Virus record (IMG/VR): IMGVR_UViG_3300027849_000039
Coordinates: 1-30,953 of that record
Length of the DNA: 30,953 nt
Reading direction: 5' to 3' (one strand)
Origin: a virus
The notes under the pieces were generated by a model. That model was not told the origin of the DNA, searched no databases, and saw nothing but the letters and a program-made list of their open reading frames with translations. Positions 1 through 6,887 of the stretch are shown here, piece by piece. Within the stretch, counting starts at the first letter, position 1. Every line of letters begins with the position of its first letter. Made by a program: the position numbers and the translations under genes.

Positions 1-253
1 ATTTAGTAACCATTCCTGTCCAGTAATCTGAAACAGCACATTCAGTTTGTGCAAATCCTAAAAGTATATTTCCAACTAAATTCTTTTCTGAAGGTGTTAA
101 GTTTTCATTCCAATCTTTAACATCTCCCTGCATTGAAATTTCAGTATGTAACCAAAATGCTTGCATTTGTTTTAACCAACCTTCCGTATAATATTCAGGA
201 TATTCGAAAGGTTTATATTCTAATCTCTCTTTAAATAATTTAGAGTTACTCAT
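1..253 (-). CDS. nrdB: Ribonucleotide reductase small subunit, N-terminal part (cut by window edge)
   Basis: I translated this frame by hand: it starts MSNSKLFKERLEY and runs open to base 1, giving 84 residues. The motifs EGWLKQMQAFW, EISMQGDVKDW and NLTPSEKN are characteristic of the class I R2 subunit. The Asp in GDVKDW and the Glu in QTECAVSDYW sit where the first di-iron ligands lie in this family. The protein would hold the radical cofactor and, with NrdA, make deoxynucleotides for phage replication. It follows half a DNA polymerase gene after a 123-base gap that contains a hairpin. The active-site Tyr and the C-terminal tail are outside the window. Confidence 0.9.
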   Translation of the reverse strand, partial: MSNSKLFKERLEYKPFEYPEYYTEGWLKQMQAFWLHTEISMQGDVKDWNENLTPSEKNLVGNILLGFAQTECAVSDYWTGMVTK

Positions 254-286
254 ATTTAATTTGTTTTTTTAAATTTCTTTATAGGC

Positions 287-317
287 TAATAAAGGTCTTG
301 TTTAAAAGACCTTATTA
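287..317 (-). terminator. Hairpin between the polymerase half-gene and nrdB
   Basis: AAGGTCTT at 292-299 pairs with AAGACCTT at 306-313 around a six-base loop. The stem extends by four more pairs after one bulged A. No clear U-run follows on the minus strand, so it could be a terminator or a processing or stability hairpin in the nrdB leader. The rest of the 254-376 gap is AT-rich, with an ATATATAC stretch near 330. Confidence 0.45.
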
Positions 318-376
318 ATTTGTAGATAGTATATATTTCTATCACAAACACATCAGTTCCCGTTACACTTAAGATA

Positions 377-1774
377 TTATGATAATCTTTTCTTTAATCT
401 GTCAGCCTTTGTAAAAAATTCATATGACATTTGCTTGTAATCCTTACGCTGATCATATAGATCTCCTAGGATCTTTTTAAGGATAGAATCTTCTTTCGAA
501 TAAACTACACCATTATCGCAAACAATCACATTAGTGTCTTCTCTTCGTTTAGCTACTTCACTTTTATGTACCTGTTCAACGAATGCATCTGGTGAAATAT
601 TAAACTGTCTCATTATTGAAGGATATAGTGAAGCAAAATCAAATGCACTTACACCTTCGTAAAATCCTAAGATTGGTTCCTTAACATAAGCTCCGACATA
701 TTGACCGTCTTTTTCACCATCTTCTTTTCTTTCAGTTCCAATTCGCATTCCCTGTTCTGCGAGCTTTCTTGCCATAATGGATTCTGTAACTGCCACCGGA
801 GAAGCTGCTTTATAGAGAGGCATCTGGGTAATATTTGCTAGAGTTAATAGAACTTCCATTGACTTTAACTTCTGGTCTATATAATAGACTAAAACTGAAT
901 CGACTACGTTATAGTAAATATACTTAACAAAGTTGTCTCTATATAGATCCTGTAGTCCTCCCGTATATTTAATCTTCTTTACGTTTAATACTTGACCTGA
1001 TACATAATCAAGTGAATTAGATTCTTTTACTTTTACACTACGGTCATATTTATCATACAACTGCATGTAATCTAAGATTCCAATATGTAAAGGTCTACTG
1101 TCTTTTCTATCAACGTTCTTTGTCATACCAACTTCTGCTATATCTATTTGTAATCTCTTACATCTATTTACGATATATTGCCAGTCATAGTTTATAAAAT
1201 TCCATCCTGTCATCATTGGGAATTTAGGTAAGAACTTCATTAAGAACGTGTATACCATATCATATTCAGTATTGAACTTGTGGTATTTGAATTCCCAGTC
1301 TTGATCAAAGTCTTTAAAATACTCGTTAGTATCGTCTTGGATCTTTTTAATACTTTTAGAATCCATATCTTCCAATCCTAATACAATAGCCTTACGTTCT
1401 GGTGTAATAATTGAGAATGAAAGGATTCTACTTTTAGCTTCTTCAGCTTTTGGAAATCCATCAACGATTTCAGTTTCAATATCGACAAAGTACGTTTTAG
1501 GCATATTGTAGGCTAAGATTTCTTCTTTATCTTTTGCTGGTAAACCATCAATAAAATAATTAAGAGAAAACTTATTGAATTGGCGAGCGTATCCTAATTT
1601 TACTGGACGACCATCCCAATTCTTAAAGTCAGTACTTACACCTTTCTCGTTTTCACCACATATATACCAGTTTTGAAATTGGGCGATTGGATATTGCTTA
1701 TAAGCTACTTTACCTTCTTTATCATAATAAGATACAATGACGTCCTTATCTCTTTGTTCGATATCTAATATCAT
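377..1774 (-). CDS. 43: Family B DNA polymerase, N-terminal half only (split gp43)
   Basis: This 465-residue protein covers the N-terminal, 3'-5' exonuclease and early palm regions of a T4-type replicative polymerase. Exo I is YFVDIETE (D98, E100), Exo II is WNFINYDWQY (N193, D197) and Exo III is YYNVVDS (Y288, D292). Polymerase motif A is DFASLYPSIMRQFNISPD (D379). The frame then stops after LYDQRKDYKQMSYEFF, near the base of the fingers. Motif B (KxxxNSxYG) and motif C (YGDTDS) are absent here and everywhere else in the window. T4 gp43 has about 898 residues. The stop is a clean TAA, and nrdB starts 123 bases later, so no frameshifted remainder follows. It most likely assembles with a separately encoded C-terminal half. 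Its ATG overlaps the stop of the dUTPase/dCTPase gene by one base. Confidence 0.93.
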   Translation of the reverse strand: MILDIEQRDKDVIVSYYDKEGKVAYKQYPIAQFQNWYICGENEKGVSTDFKNWDGRPVKLGYARQFNKFSLNYFIDGLPAKDKEEILAYNMPKTYFVDIETEIVDGFPKAEEAKSRILSFSIITPERKAIVLGLEDMDSKSIKKIQDDTNEYFKDFDQDWEFKYHKFNTEYDMVYTFLMKFLPKFPMMTGWNFINYDWQYIVNRCKRLQIDIAEVGMTKNVDRKDSRPLHIGILDYMQLYDKYDRSVKVKESNSLDYVSGQVLNVKKIKYTGGLQDLYRDNFVKYIYYNVVDSVLVYYIDQKLKSMEVLLTLANITQMPLYKAASPVAVTESIMARKLAEQGMRIGTERKEDGEKDGQYVGAYVKEPILGFYEGVSAFDFASLYPSIMRQFNISPDAFVEQVHKSEVAKRREDTNVIVCDNGVVYSKEDSILKKILGDLYDQRKDYKQMSYEFFTKADRLKKRLS

Positions 1775-2241
1775 TAATAGTTGTTTTTCTGACGTTGAAC
1801 ATTCTCTTCAGCTTTTGCAAAGTAGTAATTGTATGCTGTTTTTGCGTCTAATCCAATAGAGGCAGCGTAATTGATAAAGAAATGTAGAATATCTACCCAT
1901 TCCATATACAATTCTTTTTTGTCTCCTTCAGACATATCAGAAATCTTTAATGTGTTGTATTTTGCAAAGTCTTTTTTCCAGTATTTCCATACTGCATTTC
2001 CAGAACCGTCTTTAATACCTCCAAGGGCGTCTGTCATTTCATGAATTTCATCTACAACTGCGTGAGTATTAACATGCCAGAATTCCATGATTTCTCTAAT
2101 AGTCATATCTTCAAAATTAAAACCATACGTTTTCTCTTGCATGTTTTTTTGATGAGACATTATATCTTCTAAGTGTGTTGTTGATTTATCATAGAAATCG
2201 TTTACTTCTAGATCCTTGCATTCATTATCTATATTTGCCAT
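1774..2241 (-). CDS. All-alpha dimeric dUTPase/dCTPase-like NTP pyrophosphatase (gp56-type)
   Basis: The 155-residue protein has the helical, metal-binding pattern of dimeric dUTPases: DEIHEMTDAL, then WKYWKK, then EWVDILHFFINYAASIG and YYFAKAEENVQRQKNNY. The Glu and Asp residues in the first and third of these are the expected Mg ligands. The family hydrolyses dUTP, and in T4 gp56 also dCTP, to the monophosphate plus pyrophosphate. T4 gp56 is 171 residues and keeps unmodified cytosine out of phage DNA. Here the gene is coupled by one-base TAATG overlaps to a T4-type beta-glucosyltransferase upstream and to the polymerase half downstream. That favours a role in making modified DNA, but the sequence alone does not separate dUTP from dCTP specificity. 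Confidence 0.75.
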   Translation of the reverse strand: MANIDNECKDLEVNDFYDKSTTHLEDIMSHQKNMQEKTYGFNFEDMTIREIMEFWHVNTHAVVDEIHEMTDALGGIKDGSGNAVWKYWKKDFAKYNTLKISDMSEGDKKELYMEWVDILHFFINYAASIGLDAKTAYNYYFAKAEENVQRQKNNY

Positions 2242-3278
2242 TATTTATTTATTTTAAAAGTTATATCTAATCTATCGAATAAGTTTCTTAATTCTTTCTT
2301 CTGTCTTGCGATTAAATCATCTGAATAAGATGCAACTAAATTATTAACATCTCTACTTGATTTCACGTATAGTTTTTCACGTAAAACAGGATCTTGTATC
2401 AGCTCCATGCTTGGGTCATATTCTATTTGAATTGCAGCTAAACAATCGCTTGCCATAGTTTCATAAAAACGAAATGTTGTTACATTATCTAAATGCTCTG
2501 CATCTCCTAATATTAAACTTGCTTTACTTTTTGAAATTGTATCTAATAAAACAGAGTGTTCCATTTTCTTTGCGAAGGTTGTTGGAACCTTTTTAGTCTT
2601 ATACCCAACTAACAAACTCTTTTCGCCATGTGGCATATACTTTCGAACTTGTTGTTCTCTGAATGCTGCTCGATTATCTCCATAGTATATTGCATCCCAT
2701 TCTTTCTTAGGAGCATCAAAGTCAAATAAGGCATTGGTTGGTGTGCTATTCAATTTACTTGCCATTCTGTGTTTAAACATGTAGGTAAACCAATCTAATC
2801 TTTCCCAATTCTTTGGTGTTCTTCCTAAGAATTTTGAGATGTTTTTACCAGGGAATAGGTAAGTTGCGTTCTCTATGATCTCGGACCACTCAGATTCAAG
2901 ATCTTGGATTAGATTGAATCTTTTCAATACTTTAACTGGATTTAAGAAATCAATCCGAGGATCATTTACAAGTGTGTATATTTTACCGCCATATCCTGCA
3001 AGAGCTCTTGCTATTGGTTCTGTGTGTTCTCCAACTTGACCTCCAAAGAAATTAGCTGTACTTAATTGGATAAAGACTGCGTCGTAAGAATCCCAATCAG
3101 CATCTGTATAATTTACGTAAAAATCAAACTCTGCTGTATTTCTATTTTTCTTACCAATCAAATCTACGTCATATCCATTCTCTTCTAAGAGTTGTTTGAA
3201 ATATGTAGCTTCTAAACCTCTGTGGTTTTTACTATTATATGTTAGATTTGAAAATACTGATGTGATTGCTACTTTCAT
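2241..3278 (-). CDS. bgt: T4-type DNA beta-glucosyltransferase (GT-B fold)
   Basis: The 345-residue protein matches T4 beta-glucosyltransferase along its whole length (T4: 351 aa). STANFFGG corresponds to SSINFFGG. KIYTLVNDPRIDF corresponds to KIYYLFTDIRLPF and keeps the catalytic Asp as D106 (D100 in T4). DAIYYGDNRAAFREQQ matches the UDP-binding DVIYGGSFRSGQRE. LILGDAEHLDNVTTFRFYE and ETMASD match the C-terminal sugar-nucleotide site. The T4 enzyme transfers glucose from UDP-glucose to hydroxymethylcytosine in DNA to block restriction. A similar role here implies hydroxymethylated pyrimidines in this genome. No hydroxymethylase is in the window. The gene shares a one-base overlap with each neighbour. 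Confidence 0.88.
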   Translation of the reverse strand: MKVAITSVFSNLTYNSKNHRGLEATYFKQLLEENGYDVDLIGKKNRNTAEFDFYVNYTDADWDSYDAVFIQLSTANFFGGQVGEHTEPIARALAGYGGKIYTLVNDPRIDFLNPVKVLKRFNLIQDLESEWSEIIENATYLFPGKNISKFLGRTPKNWERLDWFTYMFKHRMASKLNSTPTNALFDFDAPKKEWDAIYYGDNRAAFREQQVRKYMPHGEKSLLVGYKTKKVPTTFAKKMEHSVLLDTISKSKASLILGDAEHLDNVTTFRFYETMASDCLAAIQIEYDPSMELIQDPVLREKLYVKSSRDVNNLVASYSDDLIARQKKELRNLFDRLDITFKINK

Positions 3279-3547
3279 TACTCTACTTCGTTTACATAGT
3301 TATCTAATCCTTGAATATATGCAACAGCATCTAATAAATTATCACGTTTATGATTGTAACTTTCTCTAGAGAATTTAAGAGCTACTAAGGCCTTAAACAT
3401 ATCTGCTCCAGTTACTTCATGACCTGTCATTCCTTGAAAGATCATTGCCGCTCTATCCATTCCTTCTGAGAAAGGGCCGTATGCTCTATCTGCTTCTTCG
3501 CTTCTGTTGTTTACAATATCGTTTGCTTCTTCTAATATACTTTTCAT
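3278..3547 (-). CDS. DUF6378-like small phage protein
   Basis: This 89-residue protein has the layout of a common phage family of unknown function: EANDIVNNRSEEADRAYGPF, then MFKALVALKFSRES, then DNLLDAVAYIQGLDNYV. The closely spaced acidic residues and the NLLDAVAYI helix resemble small all-alpha nucleotide-handling proteins, but no catalytic set is certain. It is the first gene of the TAATG-coupled run through glucosyltransferase, dUTPase/dCTPase and polymerase. Co-translation suggests a link to nucleotide supply or DNA modification. The family name is from memory of the pattern and needs a profile search. Confidence 0.65.
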   Translation of the reverse strand: MKSILEEANDIVNNRSEEADRAYGPFSEGMDRAAMIFQGMTGHEVTGADMFKALVALKFSRESYNHKRDNLLDAVAYIQGLDNYVNEVE

Positions 3548-3595
3548 TCTTTATTTTATTTAGTAAGTATTATATATGCGATTAATAAAATGTTT

Positions 3596-3802
3596 CTAGT
3601 TAATTCTAGTTAAAGGTACCCATCCTCGGTCTTTTGTCATCTTGTGTGGAATTCCATTAATTGAAGTATATCCAGATGGTTTGATTTCTTTCTCGTCTTT
3701 TGCAGTTGCTCTTTTTAGTAAATCTGCCATTTCTTCAGCGGTTGGCTTTTCTGCTTTAACTGCGTGCATTTTGTACTCCCAAGGGTGTTTGTGTTTGATC
3801 AT
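3596..3802 (-). CDS. Small hypothetical protein (68 aa)
   Basis: I do not recognise this protein. It begins MIKHKHPWEYKMHAVKAEKP, is highly charged, and ends GIPHKMTKDRGWVPLTRIN. It has no membrane segment or cysteine pairs. Its start lies two bases after the stop of a 50-residue gene, so the two are probably translated together. The opposite-strand frame over it looks like an antisense shadow. Confidence 0.6.
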   Translation of the reverse strand: MIKHKHPWEYKMHAVKAEKPTAEEMADLLKRATAKDEKEIKPSGYTSINGIPHKMTKDRGWVPLTRIN

Positions 3803-3804
3803 AA

Positions 3805-3957
3805 TTATTTGCTTTTTTTATTTATTAAGTTTTCTAATTCTATTGATAAATCTTCAATACCTTCGTTATATGCCCACTGAGTTTCATCGTTAGGCTGACC
3901 ATATCTAATTGCCTCTGAGGCTCTTTCTAGTAGTATTTGTATTTCTTTTAATGTCAT
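3805..3957 (-). CDS. Very small hypothetical protein (50 aa)
   Basis: I found this frame by hand. It starts ATG at 3957 and ends TAA at 3805-3807, encoding MTLKEIQILLERASEAIRYG and then a second charged helix ending NLINKKSK. It is probably two amphipathic helices. Support comes from tight spacing to the 68-residue gene (two bases) and from its place directly after a terminator and AT-rich upstream region. The function is unknown. Confidence 0.55.
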   Translation of the reverse strand: MTLKEIQILLERASEAIRYGQPNDETQWAYNEGIEDLSIELENLINKKSK

Positions 3958-3959
3958 AT

Positions 3960-4000
3960 ATTATATATTAGTCTGTTATTATTATATAGTAAATATAAAC
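3960..4000 (-). promoter_or_regulatory. Possible promoter region downstream of terminator
   Basis: On the minus strand, the terminator U-run is followed by GTTTATATTTACTATATAAT and then an AT-rich leader to the ATG at 3957. A TATAAT-like box is visible, but I see no -35 element at normal spacing. The part GTTTATATTTAC also follows the terminator near 18.49 kb, ahead of another gene start, which suggests a phage-specific promoter. Confidence 0.3.
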
Positions 4001-4041
4001 AAAAAAAGTGAACCAGGAAAATCCTGACTCACTTATTTTTT
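4001..4041 (-). terminator. Intrinsic terminator (possibly bidirectional)
   Basis: Bases 4006-4018 pair with 4022-4034 as a six-pair outer stem and a five-pair inner stem around a two-by-two mismatch, with an AAA loop. An A-run lies to the left and a T-run to the right, so U-tracts follow in both directions. It would end the transcript carrying the sugar-nucleotide genes. Confidence 0.75.
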
Positions 4042-4064
4042 AAAGTTATTAACAATTATACATA

Positions 4065-4283
4065 CTATTGTCCGATTTTTCCATAGTATTTATTTAGAGC
4101 AGCTAACCTATCGTCTGCATCTACTAGCATTGTTAACGCTTCTTCTGCGTTCTTGTAAAAATCCCCGGTGGAGTGATCCCCTATACCTGTTCCTTTTTCG
4201 CCTAATAAATCTAGGGATAGAAGGGCTTTTGCTTTATCTGCTTCAGCTGAAGTTCTAAGCATTATGATTAAATGTTTATTCAT
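4065..4283 (-). CDS. Small hypothetical protein (72 aa)
   Basis: I do not recognise this protein. It begins MNKHLIIMLRTSAEADKAKA and has a mixed alpha/beta pattern, with GEKGTGIGDHSTGDFYKNAE in the middle. Its ATG overlaps the stop of the dehydratase gene (ATGA, four bases), so it is translationally coupled to it. A terminator follows immediately, making it the last gene of that transcript. Confidence 0.65.
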   Translation of the reverse strand: MNKHLIIMLRTSAEADKAKALLSLDLLGEKGTGIGDHSTGDFYKNAEEALTMLVDADDRLAALNKYYGKIGQ

Positions 4284-5209
4284 GTTTTATTGTTTTTAAT
4301 TGTGTTTACTTGTTCTAATAAAAATTCATGGAAGGAAAGTGGTTCCCAATCTGAAAATATTTCTTTTACTTTAGTGCAATCAATTGCATATCTTTTATCA
4401 TGTCCTAATCGATCTGCTACAAACTCAAACTTAGGAGTTTTACCTAACATCTCTCCAATCATATTTACGATTTCAATATTTTCATATCTTTCTCCAGATC
4501 CAATATTATATACTTCACCTTCTTGATCAGATAGCATAAGTCCGTATATGAGCTGTGCATTATCATCTGAGTCTATCCATTCTCTTACTTGCTTTCCATC
4601 ACCATATACTGGAATTGTTAAATCCTCTGCGATAGATTTCATAATTTTTGGAATAAACTTCTCTGCATTTTGATGTGCTCCGTAGTTATTGCATGTTCTT
4701 GTGATTAAATAAGGTAATCCGAATGTTCTACCTGCGGCTTCAACTAAAAGATCACTTGCTGCTTTGGTTGCTGAGTAATATGAAGATCCTTTCAATCCGA
4801 AAGTTTCATTTGACTCTGCTAATAATCCGATATCATCCATATCTCCATAAACTTCATCAGTTGAAATATGAATAAACTTTTTAAGATCTTTGTTCTGTCT
4901 AGCACACTCTAATAAATTGAAAGTTCCTTCAACATTTGTTCTAACAAAAGGTTTTCCGTCCTTTATCGAGTTGTCTACATGGCTCTCGGCAGCAAAGTGT
5001 ACTAAGTAATCATAAGAACCTAAATCATCTGCAGTTACATCGCAAATATCCATCTTAATAATTTTAGTTGGTTTAATTATATTATCTGGATTTGCAGCAT
5101 AAGTCATTTTGTCTAAAATAACGATATCATCATTTGGTAATCTTCTATTAAGTAAGTTTACGAATGATGACCCTATAAATCCTAATCCTCCAGTTACGAT
5201 AATTCTCAT
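4280..5209 (-). CDS. NDP-sugar 4,6-dehydratase-like extended SDR enzyme (RmlB family)
   Basis: The 309-residue protein starts with the Rossmann NAD-binding motif TGGLGFIGSS (residues 6-15). It carries STDEVYGD (T117, D118, E119) and YSATK (Y145, K149), which are the catalytic set of dTDP-glucose 4,6-dehydratases. NNYGAHQNAEKFIPK and GDGKQVREWID are family signatures for sugar-nucleotide binding. The reaction converts an NDP-hexose to its 4-keto-6-deoxy form. It is somewhat shorter than bacterial RmlB (about 350 aa). It is coupled by a four-base overlap to a nucleotidyltransferase upstream. The pair may make a sugar nucleotide for surface glycans or for DNA decoration; the sequence does not decide. 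Confidence 0.88.
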   Translation of the reverse strand: MRIIVTGGLGFIGSSFVNLLNRRLPNDDIVILDKMTYAANPDNIIKPTKIIKMDICDVTADDLGSYDYLVHFAAESHVDNSIKDGKPFVRTNVEGTFNLLECARQNKDLKKFIHISTDEVYGDMDDIGLLAESNETFGLKGSSYYSATKAASDLLVEAAGRTFGLPYLITRTCNNYGAHQNAEKFIPKIMKSIAEDLTIPVYGDGKQVREWIDSDDNAQLIYGLMLSDQEGEVYNIGSGERYENIEIVNMIGEMLGKTPKFEFVADRLGHDKRYAIDCTKVKEIFSDWEPLSFHEFLLEQVNTIKNNKT

Positions 5210-5784
5210 GCGTTGTCTAGTAATTTTTTAATTCCGTTTTTATATTGTTCTTCTGTTAGGTTTCCTTCAGTATATTGTGCGATTTCATCTCTAATCGCTA
5301 ACATTAAATGCTGAGCACTTGTAGTTCCTGCATCATTTTTAGCACGATCAATTAATTCTGGATTTTGCTTCACAGTTTGTACTGTTATTAAATCTTTTAG
5401 TTTGGTGGTAGACCATCCATGTGATCTTGTTGTATATACTACCTCTGGAGATAAATTATCCCCTGAAAATCTTTTACCAATATAATCATCACCTAAGATT
5501 CTAACGTCTGGTTTATAAAATTCTATTAACTTTATTAAGTCTTCCTCTGTTTGATATGTAACAACCTCATCAACATATTTAATAGCCATTAGTGTTTTAT
5601 ATCTTTCGTATAATGGAATTACTGGTTTGTATTTAGTAAATCTTGTTTCAGATGGATCTATTTGTAGAAAAACCATAAAGTAGTCACAGTGTTCCTTTGC
5701 AGTTTCAAAGGTGTAAATATAACCTGGGTGTAAAAGATCAAAGTTACCTGCAGTAAATCCTATTTTCTTTTTTAGGTTGCTCAT
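5206..5784 (-). CDS. Cytidylyltransferase-like nucleotidyltransferase with altered HxGH motif
   Basis: This 192-residue protein has the fold signatures of glycerol-3-phosphate cytidylyltransferase (TagD/TarD) relatives: FTAGNFDLLHPGYIYTFETA near the N-terminus, then KPDVRILGDDYIGK, then TRSHGWSTTKLKDL in the position of the RTxGxSTT motif. The usual HxGH is HPGY here, with the second His replaced by Tyr (Y22). That His normally helps bind the nucleotide phosphates, so activity may be changed or lost. Residues after about 135 form an added helical tail. It overlaps the dehydratase gene by four bases and presumably activates a substrate in the same pathway. Confidence 0.8.
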   Translation of the reverse strand: MSNLKKKIGFTAGNFDLLHPGYIYTFETAKEHCDYFMVFLQIDPSETRFTKYKPVIPLYERYKTLMAIKYVDEVVTYQTEEDLIKLIEFYKPDVRILGDDYIGKRFSGDNLSPEVVYTTRSHGWSTTKLKDLITVQTVKQNPELIDRAKNDAGTTSAQHLMLAIRDEIAQYTEGNLTEEQYKNGIKKLLDNA

Positions 5785-6017
5785 ATCTTATTTCTTTTTA
5801 AGTTTAAACTCAAATATAATTGTTTTGATATATCTTGTACTTGTTCGTCTTGATAAGTTTCATTAATTGCCATTGTTAGAATGAAATGATCTACCATTGC
5901 TTTCGATGATTCAAGATGCTCTTCTGTTTTACAAGATTCTATTACCTTTTCTATTTTATTAAGTGATTTAATAGACCACTCTGTATAATTCTCAGGTTTA
6001 AATAAAAATTGATTCAT
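5781..6017 (-). CDS. Small hypothetical protein (78 aa)
   Basis: I do not recognise this protein. It starts MNQFLFKPENYTEWSIKSLN and looks all-helical, with a conserved-looking KAMVDHFILTMAINETYQDE segment. It overlaps the nucleotidyltransferase gene by four bases and is the first gene of the sugar-nucleotide operon. A perfect hairpin lies just upstream. Confidence 0.65.
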   Translation of the reverse strand: MNQFLFKPENYTEWSIKSLNKIEKVIESCKTEEHLESSKAMVDHFILTMAINETYQDEQVQDISKQLYLSLNLKRNKI

Positions 6018-6037
6018 TGGTTATCTTTTTAAATGAG

Positions 6038-6065
6038 GAATGCCCTGTAGTTATACAGGGCATTC
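6038..6065 (-). terminator. Perfect 12-bp hairpin ending the cargo-gene transcript
   Basis: GAATGCCCTGTA at 6038-6049 pairs fully with TACAGGGCATTC at 6054-6065, with a GTTA loop. It sits between the last cargo gene (stop at 6118) and the sugar-nucleotide operon. The U-run after it is weak. Smaller hairpins (TTCAAC/GTTGAA around an ACGTG loop, and ATTTCG/CGAAAT) lie at about 6070-6110. Confidence 0.65.
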
Positions 6066-6117
6066 TTGAATTGTTTCAACACGTGGTTGAATGTATTTCG
6101 ATGATACGCGAAATTCG

Positions 6118-6591
6118 TTACTTATTTTCCTTGATCCAATCTTTCACTTCGTCAATTTCAGATTTAATTCTGTCTAACTCGTTTAGTGCTTCTTCTAATT
6201 CGCCTTCCCTTTCATCAAGTAGTTCTCCAGCCATATCCGCATCGTCATCTTCTCCATCCTGTTCGTATGTACTGATATCGTTTTTTATGTCAACTATTTC
6301 TGATCTTAGGCTTTTTACCTCATCAGCTGCTTCCGCATATTGATCTTGAAATTCTTTTAATTCATCAATAGCTTCTTTCATTTCATCATCAACTCCTGAA
6401 TCGCCAGAATCTCCTGTTATTTCAGCCTTTTTAGCTTGTAGTTTTTTGTAAAGAGGATTTTCTTTATCATCAATCATTGATGATATTTTAACTTCTCTAC
6501 CACTAACTGGGTTTTTAACTTTTGTGTTTAAAAACGCTTCTAGTTTGTCGTTTTCGTTTACAAACTGTTCGAATAATTTAATGTGTTTCAT
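6118..6591 (-). CDS. Head-targeted acidic coiled-coil protein (157 aa)
   Basis: The N-terminus MKHIKLFEQFVNE matches the T4-type capsid-targeting tag, with the predicted prohead-protease cut after E13. The body is acidic and strongly helical, with heptad-like stretches (ELKEFQDQYAEAADEVKSLR and DEREGELEEALNELDRIKSE) that suggest a coiled coil. An acidic linker, EQDGEDDDADMAGELLDERE, lies between them. It resembles scaffold or core proteins in composition, so it could be structural in the prohead core and not a delivered effector. It is the last gene before a strong hairpin. Confidence 0.8.
   Translation of the reverse strand: MKHIKLFEQFVNENDKLEAFLNTKVKNPVSGREVKISSMIDDKENPLYKKLQAKKAEITGDSGDSGVDDEMKEAIDELKEFQDQYAEAADEVKSLRSEIVDIKNDISTYEQDGEDDDADMAGELLDEREGELEEALNELDRIKSEIDEVKDWIKENK
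6553..6591 (-). repeat. 39-bp head-targeting-tag repeat, copy 1
   Basis: This stretch encodes MKHIKLFEQFVNE. It differs from the copy at 16901-16939 at about five bases, so it is a DNA-level dispersed repeat as well as a protein motif. Confidence 0.75.
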
Positions 6592-6614
6592 TTTTTTAGT
6601 TTTATTTATTGTTT

Positions 6615-6866
6615 CTATCTTAGTCCTAATTCATCTTCAATGTCTGTCCAGTCGAAATCTTTAATAACGTCTTTAACTGGATCGCCATCTCCCCAATCTT
6701 CAATGTAATTAAACATACTTTCCGGTGAGTATTCATCTTCATCAGCGTCTTCATATTCATCAAATATTTCATCCGATACCTTTTCTGCGAATTTCTTTAA
6801 TTTCTTAATATCTGATGAACTGTATTTTTCGTTAATAAATTGTTCAAATAATTGTACGTGTTTCAT
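6615..6866 (-). CDS. Head-targeted small acidic protein (83 aa)
   Basis: It begins with the tag MKHVQLFEQFINE, with a predicted cut after E13. The remaining 70 residues are very acidic (EIFDEYEDADEDEYSPES and DWGDGDPVKDVIKDFDWTDI) after a short basic start (KKLKKFAEK). A strongly acidic small protein delivered with DNA could mimic nucleic acid, as some anti-restriction proteins do, but no family match is visible. Its leader is A-rich with no Shine-Dalgarno. Confidence 0.75.
   Translation of the reverse strand: MKHVQLFEQFINEKYSSSDIKKLKKFAEKVSDEIFDEYEDADEDEYSPESMFNYIEDWGDGDPVKDVIKDFDWTDIEDELGLR
6828..6866 (-). repeat. 39-bp head-targeting-tag repeat, copy 2
   Basis: It encodes MKHVQLFEQFINE and differs from the copy at 16901-16939 at two bases only. 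Confidence 0.8.
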
Positions 6867-6887
6867 AATTGTTAGTTTTATGTTTAT

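Noticed and set aside
254-376. Frameshifted remainder of DNA polymerase after the stop at 377
   Set aside because: I translated the region downstream by eye: nrdB starts at 253 and no NSxYG or YGDTDS motif appears anywhere in the window.
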